64,000 nucleotides of DNA from contig JANVCC010000174.1 in NCBI GenBank assembly GCA_025345505.1, positions 259,347 through 323,346 on the forward strand, read 5' to 3'. The translations under genes were made by a program, and so were the position numbers. This DNA is from Todiramphus chloris collaris (Eukaryota > Chordata > Aves > Coraciiformes > Alcedinidae). Within the stretch, counting starts at the first letter, position 1; every line of letters begins with the position of its first letter. Under the pieces are notes generated by a model. It had not been told where the DNA came from and did no database searches. It was given only the letters and a program-made list of their open reading frames with translations. This document shows, one piece after another, positions 13,001 through 25,800 of this stretch.

Positions 13001-14405
13001 GATGTGTTAACTGCCTTACAGGAGCAAGACTAGGAGGGAAAAAAATCCCATACATATTCAAAACCTTCAGTATTCCTGGGGGAAATTGGCTCTCCTCCCT
13101 GCTCAGGCTGTGCTGTGATGGAGCAAACCACGGCTCGCCTCTCCTCAGCCACCTAAGGTCAGACTCCCACAAATCACTTTCTCATGGGAACCTCTTTTAA
13201 TTAATTATCCCATTTTCTGTTCCATGTATCTCTTAGTTTAACACCCTTCAGGAGATGTGTTGAAAAGATCTTCCAGGAACACGGGCCACATCCCGAGGAG
13301 CTACAAGAACCTTCCAACCTGTGCTGATCTGGGAGGAGACTGAAAAGCCACCACATTGTGCTATGGGTGCAGGTGACAAATGGCATGAAGGGAGCAGAGG
13401 AAGCAGTTCCAGTCCAAGACTGGTGTGAGATTATGATCCTCACAGTGACACCTGGAAGAAGCTGAACCTCGAGGCAACGTATGCCCAGTTGGAGACCTGA
13501 AGGTCTCGTGCAAACTGCTCATGGTGCTCCACGTGCACCTTAACTGATTTGGCTTCTGAAAAGGCAAAACCCGCCACGCTGCAAACCCACCTTTTCAGAG
13601 TCTTTGGCTAATTCTGGAAAGAAACCCACAAATGACCCTAAAACCTCTGAAAAGCCCCTGGCTGCAGGACACTAACAGGGTGAGTTCTCACCCCCCCAAA
13701 CACAGAACATTACAGACCCAAAGAAGAAAGGCAGACACTTTCTCACTTTTTTTTTTTTTTCTCACTTTTAAGCTTACCATTCCCACTCCCTCCAGCCAGT
13801 GCTTTCCCAACTCTTTCAGCCAAAATATTCCAGGTCCCCAAGCAAATCTCCCTGCCCCGACACACTACAATTTAGGTGGCTGCTCCTTCTGATTCAAGCT
13901 CAACAAACCAAGCACAGCCCTCGCACTGCCCTGGTGTCACACCCGCATGCTCCCAGCAAGACCCGACCCTGCCTGTCCTCACAGAGCAAACTCCCCGTGC
14001 GCACTCACCCACGTGGCAAAAATTTGTCCTCGTTTACAAACTCGCATCCATTTGATTCTGCTATTCCACTTCCAAACCACGGCACAGCCACTCATGTTCT
14101 AGCTCAGAATCGGCTTTGGCGGGAGCGGGCAGCTTCAGCAGCCGTTTAACCAACGCACCTGGGGACGTGCCGGGGGGACGAGCCTTTCTGGGCCACCTCA
14201 GGACGTGCTGGGTGGGGGTTTCCAGGTGGATGAGCCTTTTGGGGCATCTCCAGAGCACCTGTCACCAAACCAAATCCTGTGAGGATGGGAGGGGAAGTGG
14301 CCGAGGCGTCGCTGGGTGCCGTGCAAGCAGATACATACATGTGCATATATTGAGGGTGAGAATAGTTGTTTTTGGTTTTTTTAACAAAACATCAGAGAAC
14401 AGTGG

Positions 14406-14411
14406 TTTATT
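14406..14411 (-). promoter_or_regulatory. EIF4G3: Candidate distal poly(A) signal AATAAA for EIF4G3
   Basis: AATAAA on the minus strand (tttatt on plus), preceded by AGTAACAATAAACC and followed within 25-80 nt by U/GU-rich sequence (tgatgttttgtt, tgcacatgtatgtatctg). It is the last strong hexamer before unrelated intergenic DNA, so it is the likeliest main cleavage site. The hexamers at 15659, 16129 and 16429 are alternatives. Confidence 0.55.
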
Positions 14412-15775
14412 GTTACTAAAAAAAAATCCAAACCCAAACCAAAACACCCAAACAATGCTCTAGTGTTGTAGGCCATGGCTTCTCCAGCTCAGACTCATGG
14501 TGTGGAACACATGGAAATGGGGAAAGCATCTCGTGGACGCTTCCCCTCCAGCCACAACCCTCCTCCCTTCCCCTTGGTGATCAAATAACATCCTTATGCA
14601 AGTACAGCAACTGTTTACATGTAAAAGTAAGATTAGGAAAGTATTTCATGTATTTGTAGCCTTCTTTTCTGGTTTTTTTTTTTTTTTCTTTCCTTGTTTT
14701 TCCTTCCCCTCCCACCCCCCAAAAAGAAGTGATTTAGCAGCTGGAAAGAAAGACGGACAGCATCATGTGAGCAGCTCATGCTGCACAGACCACCAGCAAC
14801 CGCTCCACAGATCACTCGCGGTCCACGGACCACAGTTCACAAGCGACATTTTTAGGGCTTCAAGAAACTTCTCACGGCAGATGGTTCTTCACAGCGAGAG
14901 CCAGCAGGTCGTCTTTGGTTGTTGAAGAGAGACGCGCAAAGAGACTCGACGCGCTCCGCAGCAGCTGGGCGTGGAGGAGCAGGCGCACAGAAAACACCAC
15001 GCTCCGACGGCACTGCTGCTAACAGGCTGCACTCAGGCTTCTGACACTGTCACGGGAAGAGCACGGCAGCACCTCCTCCTCTTCCTCCTCCTGACCCATG
15101 CAGGGCACGCTGCTTTCCATCCGCACCGCTCTTCGGGTTCCTGAGGCACCGTGAGGCACCCGGCACGATGCTGGGTGGCGAGGGACATGCGCTGTGGCGA
15201 AGGACTCTCGGTTCTCCACTTGAGCAGCTGCCACCTCTGCAGCTACCAGGGTCCCAAGTCCCCAGGATGAGGACACCAATCCGAGGCACCCAAGAGACAC
15301 CACGGTCGGACAAACCAAGCTGGGACCGGGCACCGATCGTTCCCAGCCACACCGCAACGTGCCGGGAACCGGGGCACCTACGTGGTACCGCAGCCCAGCT
15401 GGCTGCCAAGTTCTCTCTGCAGAAAACATCTCCCAAGCAGCAACCCCCTTTTTTTCTTAGGATTTTTTTGTTTTTGTTTTAAAACCACAAGCCAACAATT
15501 GCTCTCACCCCTGTGTTTTTGGTAGCCACACAGACAGACACACGCTCTACGTACACAGTGGGGAACCGAGGACCAACGCCACGCTTGGCGATGGGGCACA
15601 TTCAGCAGCTGTCAAAGGAGAAGTCGCTTTACTTTCTTTTAAACTTGCAACGTTTGTCTTTATTTTGTTCTTTATATTTTGAAAGTGAAAAGAAATAGTA
15701 TTGAGTCAATTTCTTTTTTTTTCCTTTTTTTTTTTTCCTTTTTTTTTTTTTTTTTTTTTAAATATCTGTTCTATG

Positions 15776-15783
15776 TATTTACA
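15776..15783 (-). promoter_or_regulatory. Pumilio response element in EIF4G3 3' UTR
   Basis: UGUAAAUA in mRNA sense, a perfect match to the PUM1/PUM2 consensus UGUANAUA, within the A-rich central part of the 3' UTR. A single 8-mer match can occur by chance. Confidence 0.4.
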
Positions 15784-16649
15784 AGCCTTAAAGTTGCTCT
15801 AAAGATTCTGAAAGGATCACTAGTACTTTTTTTCCCCAGGGTAGCACTGTTTTTGAATGAGTTATTTTCGGAGCGCTCTGGTCCGCAGCGGTTTTCTCCA
15901 ATGCATTTCCTTCCGTTCCAAGGTTATGTACGTTTCCATTACTATTTCCTTTTTTTTTTAATTTCTGAAGCAAGCTGAGAGGCAGGCAGAAAAAAATCTG
16001 ATGACAATTAAAAAAATAATAATAAAAATTGAGCTCTTCCTCATCTAGCTTACCCCGATCCCCTTGAAAGTCGTGGCTGTTTATCATGCTTCGAAACAAA
16101 ACTGAGGTGCGTATGAAGGGGAGGGAAATTTATTTCTCTGCTTTTGTTCTATTATACAATTTGTTTACAGAAACTGCAAATTTAAAAATTACACTGGCAT
16201 TTGCAGTCCTTAAAATAATAAATTAAAAGTTCTCAACTTTTTTTTTCTTTTTTTTTTTTTTTTTTGCTAAACAGATCCGTTTCACTTTGTGTTTTTGTTA
16301 AGTATGAGTCCTTGTTTAAAAAGAAAAGAAAAAAAAAAAGAAAGATTAAAACAGAAAATATTTTCTATAAATAATACATGTATTTTGGTTTAGTGCTCCC
16401 GCCCTCAGGTTTGAAGTTTACCTTTTTTTTTTATTTTTCTTTTTTTTTTTTTAATTCAAGTACCTTTTTTCCTCCATGATCACCTCTGTGTTTCTCTAGT
16501 TTTACCTCTCCCACTCGTGCGTGTGTGGGGGCAGGGGGGGTCTGCGCGAGAATTGGCCTTGCTGCACTGTGATTGGCGAAGACGTGAAACTCTTTAAAAA
16601 AATACTTAAACTGTTTCTTTTTTTTTTTTTTCTCTCTGTATTTTAAGTT

Positions 16650-16831
16650 TTAATTATCCTCCGACTCCTCTTCGGCCTCCCGTAGCCACGTGAAGAACGC
16701 CGTGACCGATTTCAGCGCTACTCCTTTCCCGTTCTGCTCCGCTGGGTCCTTGCTGCTCTCCCACTTGTAGAAGGCATCCTCCGATATCACCTCCTCGTCG
16801 TACAGGCAATCAAAAAACATCCGCAACAAAT
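16650..16831 (-). CDS. EIF4G3: EIF4G3 window exon 24: C-terminal W2 end and stop codon
   Basis: Coding part of the last exon, acceptor tatggcag, phase 1 in, stop TAA at 16652-16650. It encodes [40 protein letters not shown] and [19 protein letters not shown]. The [20 protein letters not shown] and acidic-tail motifs (AA-boxes) are the MNK-binding C-terminus. [17 protein letters not shown] and ESEDN match eIF4G3; eIF4G1 has DALYDEDVVKED, FFKWL and ESDHN. Confidence 0.98.
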
Positions 16832-19800
16832 CTGCCATAAAGGAACCACGGGAGAGAACAGCAGTCAGTGCCGTGCCGTTCCGGCGGCGGACAAAGAGGC
16901 GGTTACGGGTAAGGGGATTAACGTGACCTCGAAGGCGAGGAAGGGCTGTTACCCGGTGACTGGCGACACGCAGCCCAGAGGGCAAACGGGTCCCTCGGAA
17001 GCTGCCGGGTAACGCACGCTCCATGGGAAAGGAGCCGTGGGATGGGATTATCTCGGGCTGGGCCGGCAAGCAGAACCCGTGGCAGCCGCCCTCCCCTCGT
17101 GCTCCCCGGCCTGGCTCTGCTCCAACACCAGATTCTCCACGGCTCAGCAGGAGGGGTAACAAACAATGAGTGCCACAAACAAGGGTGGTTTGGGGCACTC
17201 TGATTCCGTGCTGCAGGGAATCCCTGTTTCTTTGGCAACTCCCCCAGCTCTTCTCCAGCACCAGTGTTCTGCAGTGGGTCTGGAATGACACTCAGCACTT
17301 GTCCAACTCGCTTTATGGCCTTCAAGTCCGACACCTGTGGTGCAGCAATGCAACTACAACGCCTGGTGCTCTCACACATACAGGTATTGTAAATTCAACA
17401 CGTTATTTTTTACTGCTCCTTTTTTAACTCTCTTTTAATTAATACAGGTTTGTCCTTCCTGTTTAAAGGAGCAGCCGAGAGCAGAGCCAACCTCTGGCCA
17501 AGCATTTGGGGACCTGCGCTGCTCTAAAAGGAGGAATCTGGACAAGCACAAACCACTGCAGGCTGCTTTCTCTCATCTGCACCATACAGAGGTAACAAAA
17601 AGCATGCCTGCTTCCTGTCTCTACCATGAGACATCACCCTCACCAAAACAACCCTTCCTTCCACTGGCAGGGTTCAGACCCCCGGGCGCACAGGCAACAC
17701 TTACTAGGAGGCTGATCAAGTTTTACTATAGATGCTTGTAGTGCATAAAGTGCTTGTAGTTCCTTCTCCGTGTCTGAGTCTAGGTACTTGAGTAAGATCG
17801 GCACTCTCTGTTTGATAACAGCAGTGTCCACACGGAAGCTGGAAGAGTCCGCTGAGGGGAGGAGAAGAAAACAGGGTCAGCTTCGGTACACGGCAGCGGG
17901 GCTGGATCTTTTACAGCCCTGACTCATCCAGATAGACAGCACAGATACAGGTTAGTGTGGAAGGAAGAGAGGATGAGAAACAACGGGAAGTACTGCTGAT
18001 CAATGGTTGCTCCTGGTTCTTCCTGCTTCCCAAATTCAGCCTGTCCCTGCAGCGACCCAGGCCCTAACCAGCCTGCTGACAAACATAGAACAATTCCAAC
18101 CTTACTTTGAGTACCAATTGTTGCGTTTCCACAGAGCAAAGTGCAGATGATGGCTAGGGGCAACGGTTCAGTTATATAGGTTTTTAGAAAAACAAACAAA
18201 CCAGAATCATAAACTGCATGTACCATAGGAAATCAGGAATAGATCAACCCCACGCAAGAGAAGTCCATCGGCAGCATGGATAAACTATTCAGCAGCTTTT
18301 AAGCAGATCATGCAACACAATGAAGTGGTATTTTGAAAACAAAAATAATAAAAAAACCCCACACCAACAAACTCAATGAGAGGCAAGGACCAAAGGTAAA
18401 TCAGAAGAAAATGCTCCTGGTACACAGCAGGGAACCCCATCAGCTCTCTGTCGTTTCTCCATTAACAAACACTAGGTGGCATCAGAAAGGTTCTGTTCTC
18501 GGGGAGAAAGAAGAAGGAGCTGGGCTGGCCTTCCCCTCACACAAGATGTATTTCAGCCCACTCTCTCACCAAGCGTGACTATTTCAGCTAAGAGCTGAAC
18601 CAACCGCTTTACGAGCACAATTTTTTGCCTTGCCAGATGCCAACGGTAAAATTAAAGAAAACAAAGTGAACAGACCAGATGTTTCTGGCTGAAACACTTT
18701 ATTCAAGCCCTGCTGAGGGCCTGAGGCTCACATGTCTGACTCAGAAACCCACCCTTCCCTTCATTTCCAGCTGACACTCAGTCCACACAGAGCCATAGAA
18801 TTGTTCTGGTTGGAAAAGACCTTGAAGATCATCCAAGTTCAAGTGTTCCCCCAGCACTGCCAGGGCACCACTAATCCATGGCTCTCAGCACCACAGCTCC
18901 ACAGCTCTGAAACCCCTCCAGGGACCACGGGGACTCCACCCCTGCCCTGGGCAGCCTGGGACAGCCCTGGACAACCCTCAAGGGCAAGAAATTGTTCCTC
19001 AGCTCCAACCTAAACCTCCCCTGGGGCAACTTGAGGCCGGTTTCTCTTGTCCTGTCTCTTGTCCCTTGGGAGCAGAGCCCAACCCCCCTGGCTCCAGCCT
19101 CCTGTCAGGAGCTGTCAGAGCCAGAAGGTCTCCCCTCAGCCTCCTTTGCTCCAGGCTGAACCAGCCCAGGTCCCTCAGCCGCTCCTCAGCACCCTTGTGC
19201 TCCAGCCCCTTCCCCAGCTCCGTTGCCCTTCTCTGGCCACGCTCCAGCCCCTCACTGTCCTGCTGGGAGTGAGGGGCCCAAAATTTGAACCCAGGATTCA
19301 AGATGTGGCCCCACCAGTGCCCAGTGCAGGGGAACAATCACTTCCCTTGAAGTGAAGAAAAAGACATAAACGATCTTTTCAAAATTGAAACTTTGGATGT
19401 AAAAGGCTGAGCGAGACAAGAGGCTGGCTCCTCTTCTGTAACCCACGCTTCCAGCTCACACGTGGCAACCTGGGATGGCAGAGCACCCACGCGTGCTTGC
19501 TGACACAATGCTGATTATCTCAGCAACGTCTAGAGTGTCTCCACCTTCACTACAACAATCAATGAACGAGCTGACATCACTCAAGAGTCGTCTGGCACGC
19601 CTGCTCACGTGAGGTCACCAAGACACCGTCACCAGGAGTGGACAACCCGCTCTCCAGCCTTGGAATTCAATACAGTGCCAAAGTCTTGGTGTTGATAAAA
19701 AACAGCCTCAGGGGAGAGAAAAGTGAAATAAACCTGGGAAATATAAAATAATTCTTGGCACGTTTGGTTTGCATGGTGTTTACATTGCGAGTTACTCACC

Positions 19801-22800
19801 TATAATAGCTGCTTTACAAACTGCTGTCATTAAAGCTCTAAGGAATGTAGGTGAACTCATCTGGCTTTCATCTAGATTAGCCTGAAATCAAGAGTAAATG
19901 GACCAGTTAAAAACACGCGCCGTGTGAGCAACCGCTTCCCAACTCCGCTGCTGAATCTGTCAGCAAGTTCGAGTTCAGCAGAGGCTGTGGCAGCAGAAAT
20001 CCTTTTCACCCCTCCTCAGCTTTGCCCTCCCCTCCTTAAAACCAGCCCAGGCACAGCAACACGCAGCACCAGTTCTGCGACCGCTACACCAGTCAACTAC
20101 CCCCACAAGGAGCTATCTGCCTCGAGAAACAGGCCAAAGCACCAGTGCTTGGCTTCTGCAACTCCCTGATAACTTTTCTAAGGGTTTTAGGCTTTTTCAA
20201 CCAATTTTACAGCGTGCTTCTCGGGTGGAGATCTGCTGGCTTTGTAGAATGGCGATGTCACTTCTCCGAGGCTACGAAGAGCCCCCAGGCGTCCCCCAGA
20301 TTTTCAGAGCTGCTCTCACTCCACCCCTGACTTCTAACAGCAGCAGAAAAATGACATTGCTAACTCTTTGCTCCAGAGACAGAAATGACAGAAATGAGGC
20401 TGACCAAGATTTATCTGCAAGTGCAGATCTAAATGAATCAGGCTGGGGATAATTTCAGGCAGTAAATATCTGGCTTAAAGGACGTGGCCAGAGATAGATG
20501 GCAAGAAAAATCAGTGGGTCACCCCCAGCCTTTTTCTTTATTTTCTCTTACAGTGGCTCAATGCACTGGGAAAGGCACACATGCCCTCAGCACTTGCCCA
20601 GGATGTCTTCCAGGGGGAATTCGCATGTTTCAAAAAGTGATGAGAAGCTTTTATATTTTGGGAATCATAGAATGGTCAGGGTTGGAAGGGACCTTAAAGC
20701 TCACCCAGTGCCAACCCCCCTGCCATGGGCAGGGACACCTCCCACTAGAGCAGGGTGCTCACAGCCCCAGCCAGCCTGGGCTTAAACACTGCCAAGGATG
20801 GGGCTTCCCCCACCAAGAGAAGAGAGAGGGGAAGAGAGAGGAGGGGAAGAGAGAGGAGGAGAAGAGAGAGGAGGAGAAGAGAGAGGAGGAGANNNNNNNN
20901 NNGAGGAGGAGAAGAGAGAGGAGGAGAAGAGAGAGGAGGAGAAGAGAGAAGGCAGTAGCGTACTGAGTCTAAAAGGTAGTAAGTAGCCAGAGGCAGTGTA
21001 TTCCGTGTCAAAAAATCTACAGTGTTGACAAGGCAGTTATGCAGTTTTATGTTAATAGGGCTGAAATTCTTTCTTCCAAACTGATACTATATTTTAGATT
21101 TTCAATCTTTCTTTGATTGCACAGACCTCATCATCTTTGTGTCCCATGTTTAGGGTGGAGAAGCTCCTTTAGATGAGAAAATATTTACAAAAGCAAATCA
21201 ACAAACTGCGTGCAGGGAGGGTGAAAATAGTCTTTGTACCTCTACCCAGTCAAAGATTTGTTCGTCATTCGCCTTGTCCTCGACTATCAGTTTTTCTAGC
21301 TGCTTGCTCAGCTCTTCCGCAGAGAGTTCTTTCTCTGAAAGTGCTTCTGAGGAACTGGAACAGTCCGACTCCGTGAAGTCCAACTTCTGCAACATCAGAA
21401 GTGACGATGAGAGTTAGTTAAATACACTTTCCTTTGATGAGTTACACCACGTTGAAGCAGGAAGCTACACTTTGTTCTGCTTTCTGGCATCTTTCAACTG
21501 CTAAATTATCATTACAATGATTTATGGACTTTCCCAGTCCCAGAGATCAGAAAACATTTGACAGAGACGTGGGAACAACATTATCCAGCAAAGACAACCT
21601 GGCACCTCAGAGCAGCTCCAGCCCTGCTCAGTGTGAGTGCGTGCAAAATAAAGTGCCCATTGCTCAACTGAAAGGACGGCGAGCTGGGATGCAGTTACCA
21701 GAGCTGGCAGTCACTCCAAAAAACTGCAGCTAACACCCCAATTCACTGCAAAATGTGGCACAGGATCTACAGTCCCCTCAGCAAGCCCCGGGCCTTGGAA
21801 ATCCATTTCATGTCCTGCAGCACAGCATTTCCTACGTGCTAGAACAGGGCAGCAGATCCCCTGGAGCTCCAAAGGGAGACCTCCAGCTTCTTCCTCAGGA
21901 GGACCACCAGGAAGAGCTGCAAGGTGTCCTCTGTCAGGCCTGGCTCTTCTCAGTTGTGAAACCCCCCAGGATAACAACACAGGGTGGGATGAGCGAGGAA
22001 CTGCTACCATTAAACATGGACCTGCTGCAGCAGGGCTTGAGGAGGCCACAGCAAAGATGGGAGGGCTGGAACCCTTCTGCTGGGAGGCCAAGCTGGGAGA
22101 CTTGGGGGAGAGGAGAAGGCTCCAGGAGACCTTCCTGGGGCCTTTCAGGACTTGGAGGGGCCTGTCAGAAAGATGGGGACAGGTCTGAGCAGGGCCTGTT
22201 GGGACAGGACAAGGGGTGATGGTTTGAACTAAAAGAGGGAGATTCAGACTGGAGAGAAGGAGAGATTGGTGATGGTGAGGGTGGGGAGAGCCTGTGCCAG
22301 GCTGCCCAGAGAGGTGGTGGCTGCCCCATCCCTGGCACCATTGCAGGGGAGGTTGCCCGGGGCTCTGAGCACCCTGCTCTAGCTGCAGATGGCCCTGTTC
22401 CCTGCAGGGGGGTTGGACCAGAGGACCTTGCAAGGTCCCTCCCCACCCAAACCAGCCTGTGATTCTGTCCCTTCTGCAGATGGTCTGTCCTTACTGCAAA
22501 ACTCATTCTCAAATTCATTCCCCCTGGTTGCAGAATCTCCCCGAGGAAGCCAGCTGATGGGAGGTGTGTGCCTGGGACAGGAGGGAACAAGCCCGTCCTG
22601 GTGCTGAAATAATCTAACCCCAACTCGGCAAGACACTTCACCCCACCTCCCACACCAACAATACCTAAGAATGGGATGGAAGAGGATACAGAAATGGGAT
22701 TTGGGACCAAAACTCAGTGTGCTAACATCACGAAGCAGATGCTTGCTCTGAACTCACTTGTTCCATGAGAAAGGTATGTACATCCTCCCCTTCGGGCAAG

Positions 22801-25800
22801 TAGTCCTTCCAACTGAGGCCAGACTCCCTCCATAAGGCTCCCACTTTCTTATGGCTCTAAAATACAAACATTTGGTTCATTTTAAAGACTGGAGGATGCA
22901 ACCCTGGGATCTTAGACAAGCCGGAGCAGTGCAGCTGTGTCGGGAGAAATAAAGAACCGTTCGGCCACCAAACAATGAAGTGAGAACGTCTGGAAATCCC
23001 GTGCAAGGGAAATCACACAGGCAATCCTGCCACAGGGAGACACAGCTTGTCGAGCGGTCAAACGCCACGGTGACGGGGAGTAGACAAGGCAGAAGGTGAC
23101 ACGTGGGGTTGGCAACAACTTCAGCCAGAGGTTACCTGGCTGGCAAGTGACACATGGGAACAAGGCGCGGTTTCCCACGGGCAGGACACGGAGCTGGCAG
23201 TTAGGTGACTTCAGATTCTTCTCCTGCCTCTGTCATTAACTTACCCCGTGACTCGTCCTCCCCCTGCCTTGACATTAAGGCACCAGCAAATGAGCTCTTT
23301 TTAGGAAACGATTATTTACACGGCTTTTTTTCTGTGAGACTGAGCCTCAAATTCAGCTACATAATACCAAGTTCACTCTTGAGTCCCTAGAATTTCCTGC
23401 AAACCTTGAGGGAAGGGCCTTTGCAGAACATTCAGTTCAGCCTTCTGCAGCCTCTAATGTCACGCTGACCTTTCCCTGTCCTGCCCAAGGTGGCACACAG
23501 ACAATTCTGTCAAAAATCCTGGTAACAACCAGCTCTTTTCACCCAAGCTTTGCCAAAACTTTTACCTTCTAGCACCCCACCAAGGGAGGTGACTGGTTAT
23601 TAAGTTAAGCCCTAATAAAAGCAGCCTGATTACAATTTTCAGTTTACAATGCAGATCATTAAGAGATAGTTGTGTACAGCTCCCTGCTACGATTCACCAG
23701 GATCTTAGTAAGGTGACTGACATCACACTGAAACATCTGAGTCCAAGTGTTGTCCTGGATGAGATTGTATTAGAAAATCATGGCAGAAACAGAAACCCAA
23801 GGCTCTGCTTTAACTCCCAGAACACAGCAGCTTTTCTTTCACAGAGCAGAGAAAAATTAAATGAAGTCGACTGTCCAAACAAGCATAAGACTAAAATAAA
23901 TAAATAGAAAGTCACTATTTGCACTGCTAGACTGAAATGCTCCTGGCATATTCAATTTCATTTCAATGCATGCTTTAAAAAGAAAAAAACAAAAGGCAAG
24001 TGAGGGGTTTTAGAGAGTTGGAAATAGACACTGTTCAATGTGCAGTATTTAGCTGGATTAAAAATAAAAAAGAAAGACAAAAAATGGAGACAGAGTTATA
24101 GGGAAACCACCAAACTGTTTGGACACACAACTGTGAAAAGGTGTAAGAGAGCTCTAGAAGTTACAGGGTGAAAAGGTGGCACTACCCCTAGTGATGGGTG
24201 ACTCTTAAGAGTTGGCAGGTTTAGATTGGATAAGCACCCAGAAGTCTGAGAAGCCATCTGAAGCTTATCCGAACCCTCAGAACCTCTCCGGTCTGCAAGA
24301 ACAGCTCTCTCGCAAGATTTCCAGCACTGTTGCTTCTGGTCAGCCCAGAAATACCTTGAGAATGTCCCTCTTGCAGTATTTCAGCACTCTAGCTTCTGGA
24401 AGAAGCCAGGTGCAGAGGTACCTGCAAAATGGAAAAGTGATGAGAAAGAAAAAAAGGTTAACGTTTTGGTACCTGGTAAGGCTCGGGGAGGCAGAGGCAG
24501 ATTTCCTGGCTTATCTGGACTGGCGGGGCCATCCCTGTGTACCCTCAACGTGGGAAATGTGCAGGCTTTGTGCCTAAACGTGTGCTCGCTGCATCCTACC
24601 TACGACCAGCACCCCCAGACACTTACCATTTGTTTGCATAGAAGGTGCAAGATTTCAGCAAGCAAGACGCCGGCTCTTCCCACAGGAAGCAAAGGTTTGC
24701 TAAATTCTCTAGAATGAAAGAAGAAAGAAAAAAAAAAGAAAGAGATTTTTTCCTTATCATTGTCTGCAGACAGTTTCACCCTGATAAAACAGTGCTCTGA
24801 GCCTGGCACACGAGGCTTCAGGAATCACCTTTAACTCTGCGAGGGATGGAGGGTTCGGGCTAAGCGAGCGCTGCCCATAAACCCGACCTCAGCAATGCGG
24901 GGAACTCGCCACAACGTGGTAATTACAAACACCCCAGGGAACATCTAATCTACTCATTTCCCTTGGGTAGCAGGACCCTTTTTGGGGAAATAATGATTGT
25001 TTTCTTCATCTGCTACTCACAGGAAAAGGGAACCGTTCAATCGGCTTCTAGTTCATCCCCAAATGTATCGGGGTGTGTAGAACAGACAAAATCTCCGGTC
25101 CTGGAGGTGGTTTCCAGCCTTGCAGGGGAGTGTCTGTGCCCGTGTGAGGTGAAGCCTCCATGGTAGTTATTACACCCTGAGACACAGAGACTCCTGCACG
25201 ATACCTCCCTCTCTTCAAATCTAATTCTCACAGCCTCTGTGCTCTCAGCCAACTCACAGCTGTACCATACCGGGGTATTTTTTAGCTCAGCTGTAACAAA
25301 CAGGACTGAAGTAGATCTATGGATAAAGCATTCACCCCACGTACAGAGCAGCGAGCTCCCTTCCCACCCCAGCTTTCAGTCCTGATGTGCAGCAAAGCCT
25401 TTTATCAGCTTGTACACGAGATGCTGCACCTCTCCCACCGCTCGTCTTTTACCCACTGATGGGAACCACACTGTGAAAATACCACAGCACAGCCCGGCAG
25501 AGAGCTCAGCTCCACCGGCGCTGGAAAAGAACAGCACTGCTTACTGTAGAAGTTCTCTCATAGAGATTCCTCCTTCTTTTAACATGGGGGTCACCAACTC
25601 GGCGAGGTACAACCAAATATGGGGTATATCTATGGCCATATCGTCTGCCATCTCCAAGGTATCTGAAAAGCTTTAAAAGAAGAAGGAAAAATGCCAAGTG
25701 TTAAACCAGTTTAATTTGAGACTGCCTGCAAAACAAATCTATGCTTTGAAAACCCTTTATTAGAGAGAAGTCTTTAATTAGAGACAAGAAGGGGAGAGGA

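Larger units (their letters stand above)
6651..14384. other. Intergenic region between the EIF4G3 3' end and the CpG island
   Basis: About 7.7 kb with CR1 fragments at 6945-7045, 8447-8935 and 9921-10036, and a poly(T) run at 13747-13760. Several open frames of 80-190 codons exist (for example minus 10585-11043), but none has recognisable domains, splice context or family resemblance. The remainder is unique sequence in which I see no gene. Confidence 0.6.
14385..16649 (-). other. EIF4G3: EIF4G3 3' untranslated region (3' limit inferred)
   Basis: About 2.26 kb follow the stop codon without further coding sequence. In mRNA sense it is A-rich, with long A runs at about 15712-15760, 16240-16265, 16320-16340, 16420-16452 and 16619-16631. 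A UGUAAAUA Pumilio-type element occurs at 15776-15783. The distal part (14880-15430) is unusually CpG-rich for a 3' UTR. The 3' limit is set by the best poly(A) signal at 14406-14411. Earlier AATAAA copies at 16429-16434, 16129-16134 and 15659-15664 could give shorter forms. No transcript evidence was available. Confidence 0.65.

Noticed and set aside
21711..22433. 240-codon minus-strand open frame
   Set aside because: Most of it is the antisense of a plus-strand CR1 copy at 22100-22478, with no known protein resemblance.
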